Made by a program: the position numbers and the translations under genes. The notes beneath the pieces were generated by a model. It was given only the letters and a program-made list of their open reading frames with translations. It did no database searches and was not told where the DNA came from. Below are positions 13,601 through 23,300 of a stretch of DNA of 38,745 bases, piece after piece (within the stretch, counting starts at the first letter, position 1; each line of letters opens with the position of its first letter). The DNA is from Sperchopsis tessellata (Eukaryota > Arthropoda > Insecta > Coleoptera > Hydrophilidae), in the NCBI GenBank assembly GCA_033557685.1, contig JAWQRN010000102.1:1-38745 (forward strand), given 5' to 3'.

Positions 13601-14013
13601 CACTATCACCTTACAATTTTCTAAACAGTTTCTTATATTAAATGTTTATCAAAAGTTTCTTATATAGAAGGGTCTTGTATTGCGAGTCCACTATAGTTTG
13701 ATACCGATAGCCTGTGAAGGCTATATTTATTTATATTTGTTGACTGATTAGTTAAGTTAAGCGTGTTTATTATTTGATCCATTAATACTTTTCTAAATTA
13801 TAAAAATAAAAGAGTTATAATGAAATAAAATTTTTAATTTTTTTACTGATACATTTTATGACTTAGTTAAAAAATGTTTGGTTTGTGTTGCAGCAACTGG
13901 AATATATAAGGGGACAAGCAAAAGCTCTAACGCACTTTACAGGAATGCTACCATACCGCATGCCAGGCGATACAAACAGTCGACTGGTTCAAATGGAGAT
14001 TTTAATGCATTGA
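1668..14013 (+). CDS. Nup93: Nuclear pore complex protein Nup93, 11 coding exons
   Basis: Nup93 (Nic96 family) is a scaffold nucleoporin of the inner pore ring that binds Nup205/188, Nup155 and Nup53. I assembled exons 1668-1831, 2155-2335, 2427-2714, 2813-2955, 3031-3261, 3436-3721, 3930-4143, 9667-10037, 10101-10337, 11839-12039 and 13894-14013. All junctions are GT/AG with compatible phases, giving 2436 nt and 811 residues; human Nup93 has 819. Recognisable blocks are LLQEAEKLS near the N-terminus, TFEPIEPAELTDI, GGVPGTYTLVRSF, YYCIRCGDL, SDPFKRLVYCILG, YGESHYDAQNQPHLYFQVL and the C-terminal GMLPYRMPGDTNSRLVQMEI. The start is the ATG at 1668, within the first block matching family N-termini. 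Intron 7 (5.5 kb) is swollen by transposons, as are introns 9 and 10. The coding exons show no frameshift, so the gene is probably functional. Confidence 0.95.
4218..8477 (-). mobile_element. Decayed Tigger/pogo transposon interrupted by a hAT element
   Basis: The ends are CACTAGAC at 4218-4225, continuing after the nested insertion as CTTCCATGTATGCAAGG (6465-6481), and the inverted right end at 8455-8477, whose complement starts CACTAGACCCTCCATG. TA flanks both ends (4216-4217 and 8478-8479), the duplication expected for Tc1/mariner-type elements. Without the insert the element is about 2.0 kb. The minus strand carries a broken transposase. Near 7712-7500 it has the CENP-B-like block GWFDKFHKRYNLYNIKFTGE, followed by a DDE-domain start resembling VFNVDETGLFWK in degenerate form. 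At 7018-6767 it has the acidic C-terminus with GGEGFDDL and VLELLDAHEE. Stops and frameshifts show it is dead. It lies in intron 7 of Nup93. Confidence 0.88.
4226..6456 (+). mobile_element. hAT transposon copy 1 (GTF2IRD2/ZBED-like transposase remnant)
   Basis: Terminal repeats CAGGGATCCTCAAAC (4226-4240) and GTTTGGGGACCCCTG (6442-6456) are inverted with two mismatches. They are flanked by a perfect 8-bp duplication, CACTAGAC (4218-4225 and 6457-6464), which is diagnostic of hAT. The plus strand carries a decayed transposase with fragments such as KEGRPFPDDEFIKR, GINQNFEVTEELAALKSSK, LTCVTTDGTKSM, LHCIIHQ and YHSEVRWLSGGKVLERFF. These resemble the hAT-derived family that includes GTF2IRD2 and SCAND3/ZBED proteins. 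Many stops are present. Relative to the second copy (33635-35887), about 270 bp encoding the C-terminal dimerisation region is missing after 6327. Confidence 0.9.
8704..9605. repeat. Foldback plus direct repeat cluster (three related units)
   Basis: Unit A (about 8704-8968) is inverted relative to unit B (about 8992-9268), with a 23-bp spacer at 8969-8991. The arms share GCCGCTAAATTAAATGTTGA at their outer ends, GACCGCGGTTTGAAATGACT (complement of A) in the middle and CCGCAGAATCTAAGATCAAA at their inner ends. Unit C (about 9345-9605) is a direct copy of B that also includes the spacer-like AATA.CTC.CTAACT, so B and C form an imperfect tandem of about 380 bp. Partial open frames on the minus strand (9236-9009 and 9605-9363, both with FPGTYI or LPGTYI and VINRVASVIIL) are related to each other. 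I cannot assign them to a known transposase. The cluster lies in Nup93 intron 7, just upstream of exon 8. Confidence 0.75.
10338..11838. other. Nup93 intron 9, mostly unannotatable
   Basis: This is A/T-rich intronic sequence. Apart from the transposase-like tail at 11397-11615 (separate entry), I see only low-complexity stretches, such as repeats of ACATAGTA around 10490-10530. Confidence 0.5.
11397..11615 (-). mobile_element. Possible Tc1/mariner-type transposase C-terminal fragment
   Basis: A minus-strand frame ends in a run resembling the last residues of IS630/Tc1/mariner-type transposases in arthropods. It shows IQPQLGQNVIERFNKRLEAC, then an arginine/aspartate/glycine stretch, LLDIAF and a stop. 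No DDE motifs or terminal repeats were found around it. It could be a truncated element or a chance open frame. The assignment rests on a short C-terminal pattern only. Confidence 0.35.
12226..13693 (+). mobile_element. Probable retroelement tail inside an 11-bp inverted-repeat frame
   Basis: At 12403-12620 a plus-strand frame reads SLFKLLHNLIDDPASLTYIN, then HVPTTSVKHQHLFYLSHART and N. This resembles the end of LINE ORF2 proteins, where a similar DP-(N/A)-L...H-P...R-T-N pattern occurs. It is followed by about 850 bp of very T-rich non-coding sequence. An 11-base perfect inverted repeat, TAGTGGACTCG (12226-12236) and CGAGTCCACTA (13683-13693), brackets the block. Inverted ends are not expected for a LINE, so this is either coincidence or a different carrier element. 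It lies in Nup93 intron 10. Confidence 0.4.
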
Positions 14014-14066
14014 AGCGGCCAAGACTATTTTAAGTTAATATTAGGAAAATATTGTATAATTTTCAA

Positions 14067-14072
14067 AATAAA
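14067..14072 (+). terminator. Poly(A) signal AATAAA for Nup93
   Basis: AATAAA begins 54 bases after the Nup93 stop codon (14011-14013), in an A/T-rich setting. Cleavage 10-30 bases downstream would fall at or within the last codons of the convergent ARL2BP gene (stop codon at 14085-14083). Confidence 0.7.
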
Positions 14073-14082
14073 CTTTTTTCTA

Positions 14083-15251
14083 TCATGATGTCGTACTGAT
14101 TTCGTACTTTGTTACCAATAAGTCCTTCGAAAAATCCACTGTAGTGCCTTCCTTCATCTAAAAAAAATATTTTTTTTATTAACAATGAACAACAAGCACA
14201 AAATGGGTACATCAACAAGATCCGAAGTCTACCTAGGGAGACACTGCTTATTAATAACATGTTTAAACCGTGGAGTAGGGCAGATTTAACATGTTAAACC
14301 TGTCAAACCACGGTTTACAAAACATTATGAATAAGACTAATACTGGACATACTCCCTGTCACTTTTTAAGACAGTTTCAGTGGTATATTCAAAAAAAAAA
14401 ATCAAAATTATTTCAATTATGACATTTCTATTTTTTAAATGGAGACTACAGTGTTTTAGTTTTCTTTAAGATTGTTAAGAATGTTAATTTGAGATCCTCG
14501 GTATTTGGAACCGCTTATAACCAATTTTTTTTTTTATAGTAGAGGAAATTTTTATGTTTCAGATGATTGGGCTGATTGAAAACAGGTAAATTAGAAAAGA
14601 ATAATTACTGTAACCATGTGAAAATCAGCAATACAAATGTGTAGAAACATACTGGTAAATTCTGAATACAGAGGTGTTATAAGTCACATTATGGTATTAG
14701 TTCAATTATGATAAGCTGTACTTATGTAAAACAATCTAATACTTACTGCTTTATAATCCAGAAACATCGTCTTAAATGCCATGAAATCAGTAAATGTGGA
14801 TAACATTTCGAAAATTTCACCTTCCAACTCATTTTGTCGTTTCCTGCAATACAAATTTTGATGTTAAATAATGTTTACTTTATTGTTAATATAAATCAAC
14901 GTACACTAGTTCTCTTTCAAATGTGGACATATTAAAATTGTCAACATTCTTCGTTAATTCTTCCTCGATATACTTTTCAATGACTTCGTTATACCGTTTA
15001 AAAATATCCATGTAAACTAATTTGTTTTCTTCAGAATTATCGAATTCCCTCCAATGCCGCTCTAGAAAGTTTGTGTGGAGGTGAAGAAATTTCTCATTCA
15101 TAATAATTTCCTCGATTTGTCCAATTATCGAATTAAAGTGCTTATCTGAATCATCCAAACTCATGTCTGAGAAATTTATGTCGTCTGAAACGGAATAACT
15201 AATATATACTTTTTACAACATTTTTGTTTACTCACCGCAAAATTCGTTCAT
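14083..15251 (-). CDS. ARL2BP: ADP-ribosylation factor-like 2-binding protein (ARL2BP/BART), 4 exons
   Basis: ARL2BP binds GTP-loaded ARL2/ARL3 and acts at cilia, centrosomes and mitochondria. On the minus strand the exons are 15251-15236, 15184-14905, 14843-14747 and 14157-14083. They join in phase to 468 nt (155 residues plus stop). Visible family blocks include IIGQIEEIIM, SEENKLVYMDIFKRYNEVIE, KYIEEELT, FNMSTFERELV, EGEIFEML, FTDFMAFKTMFLDYKA and the C-terminal KEGTTVDFSKDLLVTKYEIS, matching the human BART domain in order. The first exon contributes only MNEFC plus one base. An in-frame ATG in exon 2 (MSLDD) is a possible alternative start. Splice donors GTGAGT, GTACGT and GTAAGT are all good. 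The human protein is 163 residues, so this copy looks complete. It is tail-to-tail with Nup93. Confidence 0.93.
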
Positions 15252-16118
15252 TTTAACTGATTATGATTGAAAATTTAGGAATTTGAAGACCAAAATTATG
15301 TGTTGGTCGTTACCATGGTAACATCTGTCGGCCATATTTACTAGGCAATTTATTAAAGTGACCTGTAATTTGGCTACTCAAAATATTTAAATAAATATGA
15401 ATGAATGAATATGGATATACAAATCTGATTATGGAGTCTCAAACAATGTTTGTAACAGTGATTAATTTTAATTTAATATTTCCTGCTTTGGTATCGCTTG
15501 GTGTCGAATTCTTGGCGTTATGAAGGTACTGTTCTCTAAAAAGATATTTTTAGACAAATAGTATTACAATACTTAACCACAGGATAAAACACAGGAACGC
15601 CAAGAGTTTTCTTGTGCAGTAATTTTAAATTTTGCAATATAAGATAATAAATAAATTATTATCTTTTACCATTTTTCACATACAGCAAACATACTAATCG
15701 ATATTCTAATTTTTGAAGCATCCCATATATAACACATATTTTCAAAATTAACCATCTTCAATTTTAAATTAAAACTAAGAACTTAATCTGATGTTTAGTT
15801 TTATAAAAATATAATGTTACCAGGGATATTGTATGTATAAATTTTGTTGATTTACAAAACTCTCAGTATTAGTATTTGTAATTTCTGCGGATTAGACAAA
15901 ATGAATTTGACTTTGATACCACTCATATAAGTTATTTTTATTTAAAAATCGCCTACAGCATACGTCAAACTTTCAACCAATCAAATCTGTTAATTTCAGT
16001 TTGAATTGAAATACAGTTAAATTATACCTTCATCCAGTGTTTAGTTCATTAATGTTGATAAATAATTAATTAAGGCTCTCTACAAATTACTTTATTATTA
16101 GTTTATAACCTCATTATA
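15252..16118. promoter_or_regulatory. Divergent intergenic region between ARL2BP and nessun dorma
   Basis: This is 867 bp between two divergently transcribed start codons, so it should contain both promoters. No TATA box or known motif is assigned. A 10-bp inverted pair, TCTTGGCGTT (15510-15519) and AACGCCAAGA (15596-15605), is present with a 76-bp loop; its function is unknown. Confidence 0.45.
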
Positions 16119-17952
16119 ATGGATCAGGTCATTACATTCGATAAAAGCCTTCAACAGAGGCTAGTTGAATACATGGATGTGCTCTCAGGTTATGAAGTCC
16201 TTGCAGTCTCCCAAATCCAAAAGGAATGGTCCTTCTTCATAGAATTATCTATGGACCCAAATGGATGGCAAGCTGTATGGAAAATTCCCCGGTTAAAGTG
16301 TGAAGAACTTGACATATCTTTTCCCACAATTGTTTTAGTTTATGTCGAAGATTTGAATCCGAAGCTGCTAACAGCTTTAGTTAAAATATTAGCAGTTCAA
16401 GATGATATATCCATACCTGATAAACATTATGTACCACTTATACAACTGTGGCCTACACAAGAACAAGACTCTACTGTTGGATTGAATTTGCAAACTACAG
16501 CAAATTCACTTGATATGCTTCGGTTTTTTTATCAAAATATTTTTATGCCGTGGGACTTTGAAGAAGAGGATACATCAGATTGGCTGAGTAAGTCTATGAA
16601 ATATATATTCTATTTCAAACATGTTACTTTAGTAAGAAGGTTGTGCTATGTCTTGGCAGACTGGGGAAACCTTTTGATGATCAGTGGTCCCATGTTCTCA
16701 ACTGTATTGAGAAAATTAATTTTTTTAGGTAAACACTTAGAATCACGGTTAAGGTTATTCTATGACATGAAAAATAGTGTCATACCAAGAGCAACTGCTA
16801 TGCATATAAATAGTTTAATCTCTGATGCTAGACGATTACAAGCACGTCGTGAAAAATTAGAAGCTGAAGTGGGAAATGATGATGTTGAAATCGAAATAGA
16901 TAGCGTTGACTCTGCTAATGAACCGGAGAATAAAAAACTTCAGCAACTGATGGATTTTCACGTCAGAATTCTGCAGATAGGTTCAGAAGTCAAATTACTT
17001 GAAAATCCATTAACCCGTAATGTGATCATTAGAAAACAAAAAGAACTGACACCTACAACAAATAATGGAGCTACGGAAGTATGGCTTGTTGCGAAGGAAG
17101 GAAAAATTGAAAATTATATAGCATTATTGAGCAAAGTGAAAGAATCACATGCAGAAAATATTGTAACATTTGTTAGTGAGTAAGTAGATTATATATTTGT
17201 TTAAATTTATACGTCTATTAGTAAAATATATATATAGTGTGAGTTACTTACCTTATCGTTGATGTATAAGGTTAAAGATTATGTTATGAAATATAAGCAT
17301 AGCTGTTTAAGCACATTCTAAATAATGGTTCCAATATTTAAGGTATTTCTCATCTTAAGGTTTGTTTTAGCCTATCTTCAACACTGGAACTTATCAAACC
17401 TGATGATACAGTTGTACTTAGTTCTGGAAAGCACCTCTTGAAAGAAGTAGGTGGCTTAGAAAATGGTGGTATATTAAAAGGTCTATACGAAGCTCAAGAG
17501 ACAGTCATAGAATCTACAAATGAGCAAATTATGATGGATTTTAGTGGTGATAATATCATACTTGAAAATTTGACCATAGATGCTTCTTTTTCACAGTGCG
17601 GAATCTTAATACGAAGAGGAAAAGTCACATTGAAGAACTGCAAAATGATTGGTGATGGTGACTCTTCAACCCATCAAGGTATTATAGTTCTCTCAGGAAG
17701 TGAACTAATAATGGAGAATTGTGAGACCACTAGATTTTGCACAGCTATAGTGGGTAATTCTGGGTCGAAAATTTCATTGAAGGATTGTGAAATCTTCAAT
17801 GTTAACTATGGGGTGAAGATCTATGATAAATGCCATGTTAAAGCAGAAAACACTAGCTTCAATAACTGCGAGGAGTATGGCTTATGTATTGAGACTGAAA
17901 ACTATTTGGAAGATGGAAAACAAAAAATTGGAAATTTCGATGTCATACAAAT
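16119..17952 (+). CDS. nesd: Protein nessun dorma (SHCBP1 homologue), exons 1-2
   Basis: Nessun dorma is the insect SHCBP1 homologue. It is a centralspindlin partner that acts at the cleavage furrow and ring canals in cytokinesis. Exon 1 is 16119-17179 (353 codons plus 2 nt) and exon 2 is 17371-17952, joined through GTAAGT and TTTTAG with matching phase. Exon 1 encodes the family N-terminal half, with blocks WSFFIELSMDPNGWQAVWKI, LLTALVKILAVQD and PWDFEEEDTSDWL. A charged segment follows (RREKLEAEVGNDDVEIEIDS). Exon 2 encodes right-handed beta-helix (pectin-lyase-like) repeats, visible as recurring G-I or C-hydrophobic-N-C units such as ILIRRGKVTLKNCKMIG and LIMENCETTRFCTAIVG. The exon ends two bases into a codon at GTAAGT, so the gene continues downstream. 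See the separate entry for the likely last exon. Confidence 0.9.
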
Positions 17953-18119
17953 GTAAGTATTAATTTAATAAAAGCTGTCTAACCTGTAGTTTCAAGATTA
18001 TAATTTTCTGTGATTTAAAGATAGCTTTACCGAAGTAAACGTTAAAATATTTAATATATTAACTGAAAAAAGATTATGAATGTTCTTCTAATATAAAGAA
18101 TTTTAAATAAATTGAATTG

Positions 18120-19680
18120 AAAAGTGGCGATTTTGCGAGAGACAGAGAGAGAGAGAAAGAGAGGGCTAGCAGATGACTTAAAAAAGATTATTTTTTGCGT
18201 CGGCTAAGAATGGTAGCCCAGATTGCATGAATGTGGTACTGTTGGTGGAAGTTTTTGAGGAATTGGCTGATGTGCTATTGTACATTATAAACTCATCAAT
18301 GGAGGTAAGAGTAGTTCCTAGAGGATCTATAGTTGTGCCTATTAGAAAGACTGGTATGGACAAAGTTTAGATTAATTAATATGTTGCCAGCTGTTGAGAA
18401 GGTTTTGGAATGTGCGGTATATTTGCAGCTGTTAGATTTTATTAGAAGGAGTGGAATGCTATGTGATTATCAGTCAGGTTTTCGAGAACACTATAGTAGT
18501 GAAACTGCTTTGCATTGTGTGTTGAATGATTGGAAAGAAATGATATGGTGGGCATAGTCTTCTTGGATCTGAAGAGAGCATTTGAAACAGTTGTCAGTTG
18601 TTAGAAACATTGTTTAATTATGGATTTCAGGGTATGGTGCATGCATGAATTAAGAGCTATATGAGTGATAGAAGACAGAGGGCAAGATGTGGTGAGGCGG
18701 TTTCATCAGAGATAATTATGGATGTGGGTGTACCGCAGCATAGCATACTGGGCCCGTTATTGTTTGTGTTATACATGAATGATATCTCGGGTCTTATGAG
18801 GGGATATGCAGGTTTCATTTGTTTGCTGACGATACTGTGATATACTTTAAGGAAGAAATTGTGAGGAGGTGGTTAATGCTCTGAACCAAGAACTTGATGG
18901 CTTAGGTGATTGGTTGGCATAATGTTTCCAAAACTAAATTTATGATGATTGGAAACCGTAACTCTTATTGACTTTTTAAGGAATCAAACTTAAAAGTCAA
19001 AGAAGATGGTGAGGGTTTAGAATTGGTAGAGAAAATAAAATATCTGGGTCTGATTGTGGACAGATGTTTAAAATTTAATGAGCATGCGGAGTACCTTTGC
19101 AAATAAATATCAAGGAAGTTGGGTGCCTTGGCTAGTGTTGGGAGATATATTTCAGCATGGTCAAGATTACTCATTTTTTATACGATTGCACGCCCACATT
19201 TTGTATTTTGTGGTACTGTGTTGTATTTACTTGGTGCCGGTGGAATGATCTGATTTCAGGTATTGCAGAATCAGGGTATGAGAATATTGTGACAGATGTA
19301 CTAGAATTACGGATATTCTGAATGAATTGAAGTGGTTGAATATAGGGCAGTTATGTAAATATCAGGCTATGATATTTATATATTGATTGACAAGGGGTGA
19401 TGTTCCAGCTTATTTCCAAAATACTACAAATAGGAGTGGTTTTTATATGGGAACCCGGGTATAAGTGTGTTAGCTATAATTCTGTATTTGTTAGGGGTGA
19501 AATTAGATATAATGAACTTAGTGGTAGTGTTAAATGTGCAAAGACAATACATATTTTTAAAAAGAACTTGAAGAATGAATACTTGTTGAATTATGGTTAG
19601 TTTTTTGTTCTGTTAATTTAAGGAAATGAATGTAGATAATGTAATAGCAATTGCTACATAAAGAAATATCTTATCTAAGC
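18120..19680 (+). mobile_element. 5'-truncated LINE fragment (Jockey-like reverse transcriptase)
   Basis: The plus strand carries a broken reverse transcriptase. It shows INMLPAVEKVLECAVYLQLL, then CDYQSGFREHYSSETALHC, LDLKRAFETV, a degenerate VPQHSILGPLLFVLYMNDI (about 18731-18785) and the catalytic FADDTVIYF around 18826. Stops and frameshifts interrupt it. Weak C-terminal sequence follows to about 19600. Before it, around 18121-18170, is a GA-rich run (GAGAGACAGAGAGAGAGAGA). The order of domains and the VP.GS.LGPLLF and (F/Y)ADD signatures make it a non-LTR retrotransposon. The element is dead. Confidence 0.85.
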
Positions 19681-19837
19681 AAGATTGATTATTTTTTTAA
19701 AATAAATTGGTAGATGCTTTTAATGTCTTCTGCAGTTGTAGAAAATAAACTTTATGTAAAAAAATATATAATTTAATAAATTATAATAAAAATGTGTTAG
19801 TACATAGTAAAAAATATATACATATATTATTCAAATG

Positions 19838-20560
19838 TCATTCCTCAATTTGAAGTTCAACATTATACATATTATCATCAGTTTTTCCGCTATACGCATC
19901 TATGCCAGCTCTCGCAACTCTTAGTATTAGTACAAAGTCCACCACCAAAAATAGAAAATACCGGCAACTCCTCAGCATCATTTCTAAAGATGGATATAAA
20001 TATATGGATTGTCTTATATATGCACTTAATTCTCCATACGAATCTGCATTTTCAACTCCTATCAAATTCAGCCAGTCAATAACATCATGTAACTTTGATA
20101 AATGGTTACCAAAAAATATTGTACCAGAAATATCAAAACATATGGTAACAAGCCCAGTTACACACCATGGAGTGTGGAATGTCAAAGCCCAAAATCCCCT
20201 CAATCGACATATAGCAGCGAATATCAATAGTAAGGACTGCAAAATCCACACCAAATCTATAATGCAGTATACCTCCAAAGCTGTTTTCACTGTTTGTTCC
20301 CAAAGTGCCGTTTTTGGGAAAATTATTTCCATGGGAAGATTCATCGTTTGAGGGAAGACTGATTCACTCTTCAGCTCACCACATGTATGCACATTATAGA
20401 AGTATGTTACATAGACAAGAAGAGTTGGTGAATGGGGTGTATATTCACATGTTATGAAAACTGAACTCGAAGCTGCTACGGTTAAATGTATAAAAGTTAC
20501 TAAAATGCATACAAGAGCTGCTGCAACTACACATATTGTATCACTAAAATAATGACACAT
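19838..20560 (-). CDS. Uncharacterised four-helix membrane protein, paralogue A
   Basis: This is an intact 240-residue frame of unknown function. Hydrophobic segments lie near residues 9-37, 95-118, 131-151 and 199-216. Between the first two is a loop with the conserved YVTYFYN (50-56), two cysteines (38, 60) and VFPQTMN. DVIDWLNLIG follows the third helix. The same elements recur in the same order in paralogue B (29630-30346), so this is a gene pair under selection rather than a chance frame. The size and four-helix plan resemble several insect tetraspan families (DUF4728-like or MARVEL-like), but I cannot name one. The true start may be upstream. TTTTAG followed by TGATACA at 20543 resembles a splice acceptor and matches the corresponding site of paralogue B, so a short first exon may be missing. 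A possible ATTAAA signal lies near 19772. Confidence 0.75.
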   Translation of the reverse strand: MCHYFSDTICVVAAALVCILVTFIHLTVAASSSVFITCEYTPHSPTLLVYVTYFYNVHTCGELKSESVFPQTMNLPMEIIFPKTALWEQTVKTALEVYCIIDLVWILQSLLLIFAAICRLRGFWALTFHTPWCVTGLVTICFDISGTIFFGNHLSKLHDVIDWLNLIGVENADSYGELSAYIRQSIYLYPSLEMMLRSCRYFLFLVVDFVLILRVARAGIDAYSGKTDDNMYNVELQIEE

Positions 20561-20799
20561 ACTCCTGACATTGACGGAATAACATTTTGGAATTTTTGAC
20601 TTGTGATTACTACAAAATATTTAAAAACTATTTTGCTGCTTGTCCTACCCTGCACAACCTATATGAATCTGAAAATCTGTTAAAAAAGTATTTTTCTAGG
20701 CTTTTATTTTCCAAACACCTTCCCTTCTGGAATAAGATTGAGTATTCTCCCAACTTGACCCACAGCTTGATGCTTTCAGTCTCTTTTTTCCATTATTAA

Positions 20800-21460
20800 C
20801 ATCCAGAATTTAAAAAGATTTAGAACTTTGAGCTTCAGATGCAAGCTCAAGTCTGGACTGGTGAATTCAATCTTCAGGTATTTTTCCTGTATCATACACC
20901 AAATTTTAGGAGGTAAGGATATTTATGCCATCCTCACTGAACAACTTAGTAATTTCTGTTTGTTTTTATTTCATCTAGGTCTACAGTCTTCCTACTTTTT
21001 GGTGTGCTTATTGCGTTTGTAACCTCTTTCGTTATATAAGGTCTAGAATTGGTGTTCATATCATGGTCGTCAGGGCGATTATCTTCAAAAAACTTCTAGA
21101 CAAAGTCTTTCCAGGTCGATGTTTCTTTTTTTTTTGGTATTTGTGATTTCGTTTTCAGATGTGCCAACCAATTCTCACTTTGACTTTTTTTTACATATAC
21201 CCTCGGCGCCTTTTATTTTGTGTTGCGTATTGCATTGTATTTTCTCCGGATCCAGTTTTGTATCTCACTATATTTCTCCTGGTCTTTTCCTTTCAATAAC
21301 CTCCTACAATCCATTCATCTTTTTCGGTAGTTGGGCTATATACATCGTCGATGTCGATTACCTTCCATTAGAAAATAACTTTATCTGTGATATTCTAGCT
21401 AAATTTTATTCATTAATCAACAAAGAAATCCTGCAAATTCCTATAAACCTCTGAGGTGAA
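20800..21460 (-). mobile_element. LINE fragment (start of reverse transcriptase), minus strand
   Basis: Read on the minus strand, the sequence gives the endonuclease-to-RT linker and the start of the RT of an insect non-LTR element. It shows YKTGSGENTMQYATQNKRR near 21220, PYITKEVTNAI with K...KTV.LDEI near 21030, and a TEITKLFSEDGINILT-like run followed by YDTGKIPED near 20910. Several stops interrupt the frames. These match the usual order of an RT start (ITKEEV..AI...KN.KA.G.DEI, then LL...IYNTG.IP.DW). The fragment is truncated on both sides. Confidence 0.6.
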
Positions 21461-22140
21461 TTTTTTTTCAATTGTTTAATATGTGAGTGATATCACCCAT
21501 AAACTACATATTTTTAGGAAGAGTTCCAACTGAAATAAAAAATATAAAACAAAATAACCAAATAAATATATTTTAAATTATAGCATAATGTACAACAATA
21601 AATCTTACAATTAAAATGGTTTATATAATCTAAATGTTTAATAAAACATCACACAATGCTTTTCTAATCTTTAGATGTTCATATTGACCACCTAGATATT
21701 TTAAATTGTGATTAATTCCGAAGATAAAGTGTCACTTTTGAAATAAAAATTATATTCTCATTAACACATAAAAAACAATCAAGATATTGAGAATATTGAT
21801 ATTAATACCATATTTCTGATGTACAATCATAGATTATTTAATTTTGAAAATCCATCATTAAAACTTATTTACATCAAAATTAAGTTAACATGATAAAGAA
21901 AAATAACAAAAAGGTACAATTTATAGTTAATACTAAACTCAGAACAAAATAAAAATTTTTGAGTAAAAATATTGTTTTTTCTTAATTCTATTAAAATATA
22001 TTTTTTATATTTATAAAAATTATGGAATATGGAACTACTATTTATTATTGGAATATGTCTATTGAGAATTGTATCTTTTGTATTGAATAAATAAATAAAT
22101 AAAATAAATATTAAAATACTATTTTCTTACATTGTGTTAT
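21461..22140. other. A/T-rich spacer downstream of UMP-CMP kinase
   Basis: No coding signal is seen. The sequence is very A/T-rich with AAATAAATAAATAAAATAAA-like runs around 22085. A minus-strand AATAAA, complement of TTTATT near 22042, could serve the kinase gene. Confidence 0.45.
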
Positions 22141-22154
22141 TTATAATTGGAATG

Positions 22155-22748
22155 TTATAGTTCACCTCTAGATTGATAATCGTCAAATATGTTTTTGACA
22201 TCCTCAAAAATTTTATCTGCATTATTATTTGCATCAACTCGTTGTACTTGATGTATTTTCTCATAAAAATCTATAACTGGCTTTGTTTCAGTTACGTATG
22301 TATTAAAACGTTTTACCAAACTTTCCATATTATCATCTGTTCTTCCGCTACCAGCTGCACCTCTGTCTAAACATCTTTGAGTACAAACATCTAGAGAACA
22401 ATCGAAGAATAGTACAAATAAAAATTTCACTTTATCTACAACCGTATTTTGCCAACCTTCCATATTGCTTTGGTTGCGAGGAAAACCATCGATAAGAAAC
22501 TTGTCACAATCCGATGATTCCATGGCTTCCTGCAGAAGATGGCAGGTGATTTCAACAGGCACTATTTTACCATCTTTTATGTATTCATCTATTAATTTTC
22601 CGTGTTTTGAATCTGGTTTGGATCTCTCCGCTCGTAGAAGGTCACCTGCGGAAAGGTGAACAAATCCATATTTTCCTACAATCTTCTTACACTGGGTTCC
22701 TTTGCCTGCACCAGGACCGCCAAGGACAAATACTACTTTTGGAACCAT
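22155..22748 (-). CDS. UMP-CMP kinase, single coding exon
   Basis: UMP-CMP kinase (CMPK1/Dak1 type) transfers phosphate from ATP to UMP, CMP and dCMP in pyrimidine nucleotide synthesis, usually in the cytosol. The 197-residue frame has the P-loop GGPGAGKGTQ (10-19) and the NMP-binding segment HLSAGDLLRAE (31-41). It also has GKIVPVEIT (60-68), DGFPRNQ (87-93) and the LID region CLDRGAAGSGRTDDN (126-140). Length and motifs match the complete family (human CMPK1 is 196 residues), and all catalytic residues seem intact. The coding part has no intron. Just upstream on the minus strand, TTTTGTTCACAG (about 22788-22777) looks like an acceptor, so a 5' UTR intron is likely. It is nested in the presumed nessun dorma intron on the opposite strand. 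Confidence 0.95.
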   Translation of the reverse strand: MVPKVVFVLGGPGAGKGTQCKKIVGKYGFVHLSAGDLLRAERSKPDSKHGKLIDEYIKDGKIVPVEITCHLLQEAMESSDCDKFLIDGFPRNQSNMEGWQNTVVDKVKFLFVLFFDCSLDVCTQRCLDRGAAGSGRTDDNMESLVKRFNTYVTETKPVIDFYEKIHQVQRVDANNNADKIFEDVKNIFDDYQSRGEL

Positions 22749-22859
22749 GGTTCTAATTCTTCTGTAGTTTCAAAACTGTGAACAAAATAGGTCAGTTTAA
22801 AAATTTTAATAATGTACGTACAATCATTTTCAAATGTGTTACTCAATCTTCTGTACTGG

Positions 22860-23300
22860 CTTTGCTGTGATTGCGAATCCCAGGGATGTTGCAATGGCTT
22901 TGGACAACAGTTTGTGCAGTCTATACTAGGGAAACATTAAAAAACTTCTCCTAGTTGAATGTGCTTAATCAATGGTTGTACCTCATGCAGAAGCCATTAA
23001 TGAGCTTTTGCTGGATGGCCAGTTGCATTCCCAAATAGAATATGAGAAGGGAGATAAATATACTATAGACCCATTAGCTTAACATGTCTCCTACATAAAT
23101 TAATGGAAAATATTTCTGCTTTTCTCTTGAATAACAACATATTATGATTTCTTAACTCAAAGGTCAACTACTACACATCTCCTAGAAAGTCTGCATGATT
23201 GGACATCATATCTAGATTATGAAAAAGCTTTTGTCAAGGTACTGATACAAATATTGCTATACTTATTGGAATAAATAGACAGTTTTACTTCACTGACTAA
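22860..23300 (+). mobile_element. LINE fragment, reverse transcriptase N-part, plus strand
   Basis: The plus strand gives a decayed RT: VVPHAEAINELLLDGQL, then EKGDKYTIDPL, LTCLLHKLMENI, a frame shift, STTTHLLESLHDWTS and LDYEKAF. These correspond to the KGDK...YRPISLT..LMEKI...TTTHLL...W...LD..KAFD blocks of Jockey/CR1-like elements. The fragment is broken by frameshifts and ends around 23300. Confidence 0.65.

Noticed and set aside
19902..20351. 149-codon plus-strand open frame
   Set aside because: It is the antisense shadow of membrane-protein paralogue A, which has a paralogue and clear hydrophobic segments in the other strand.
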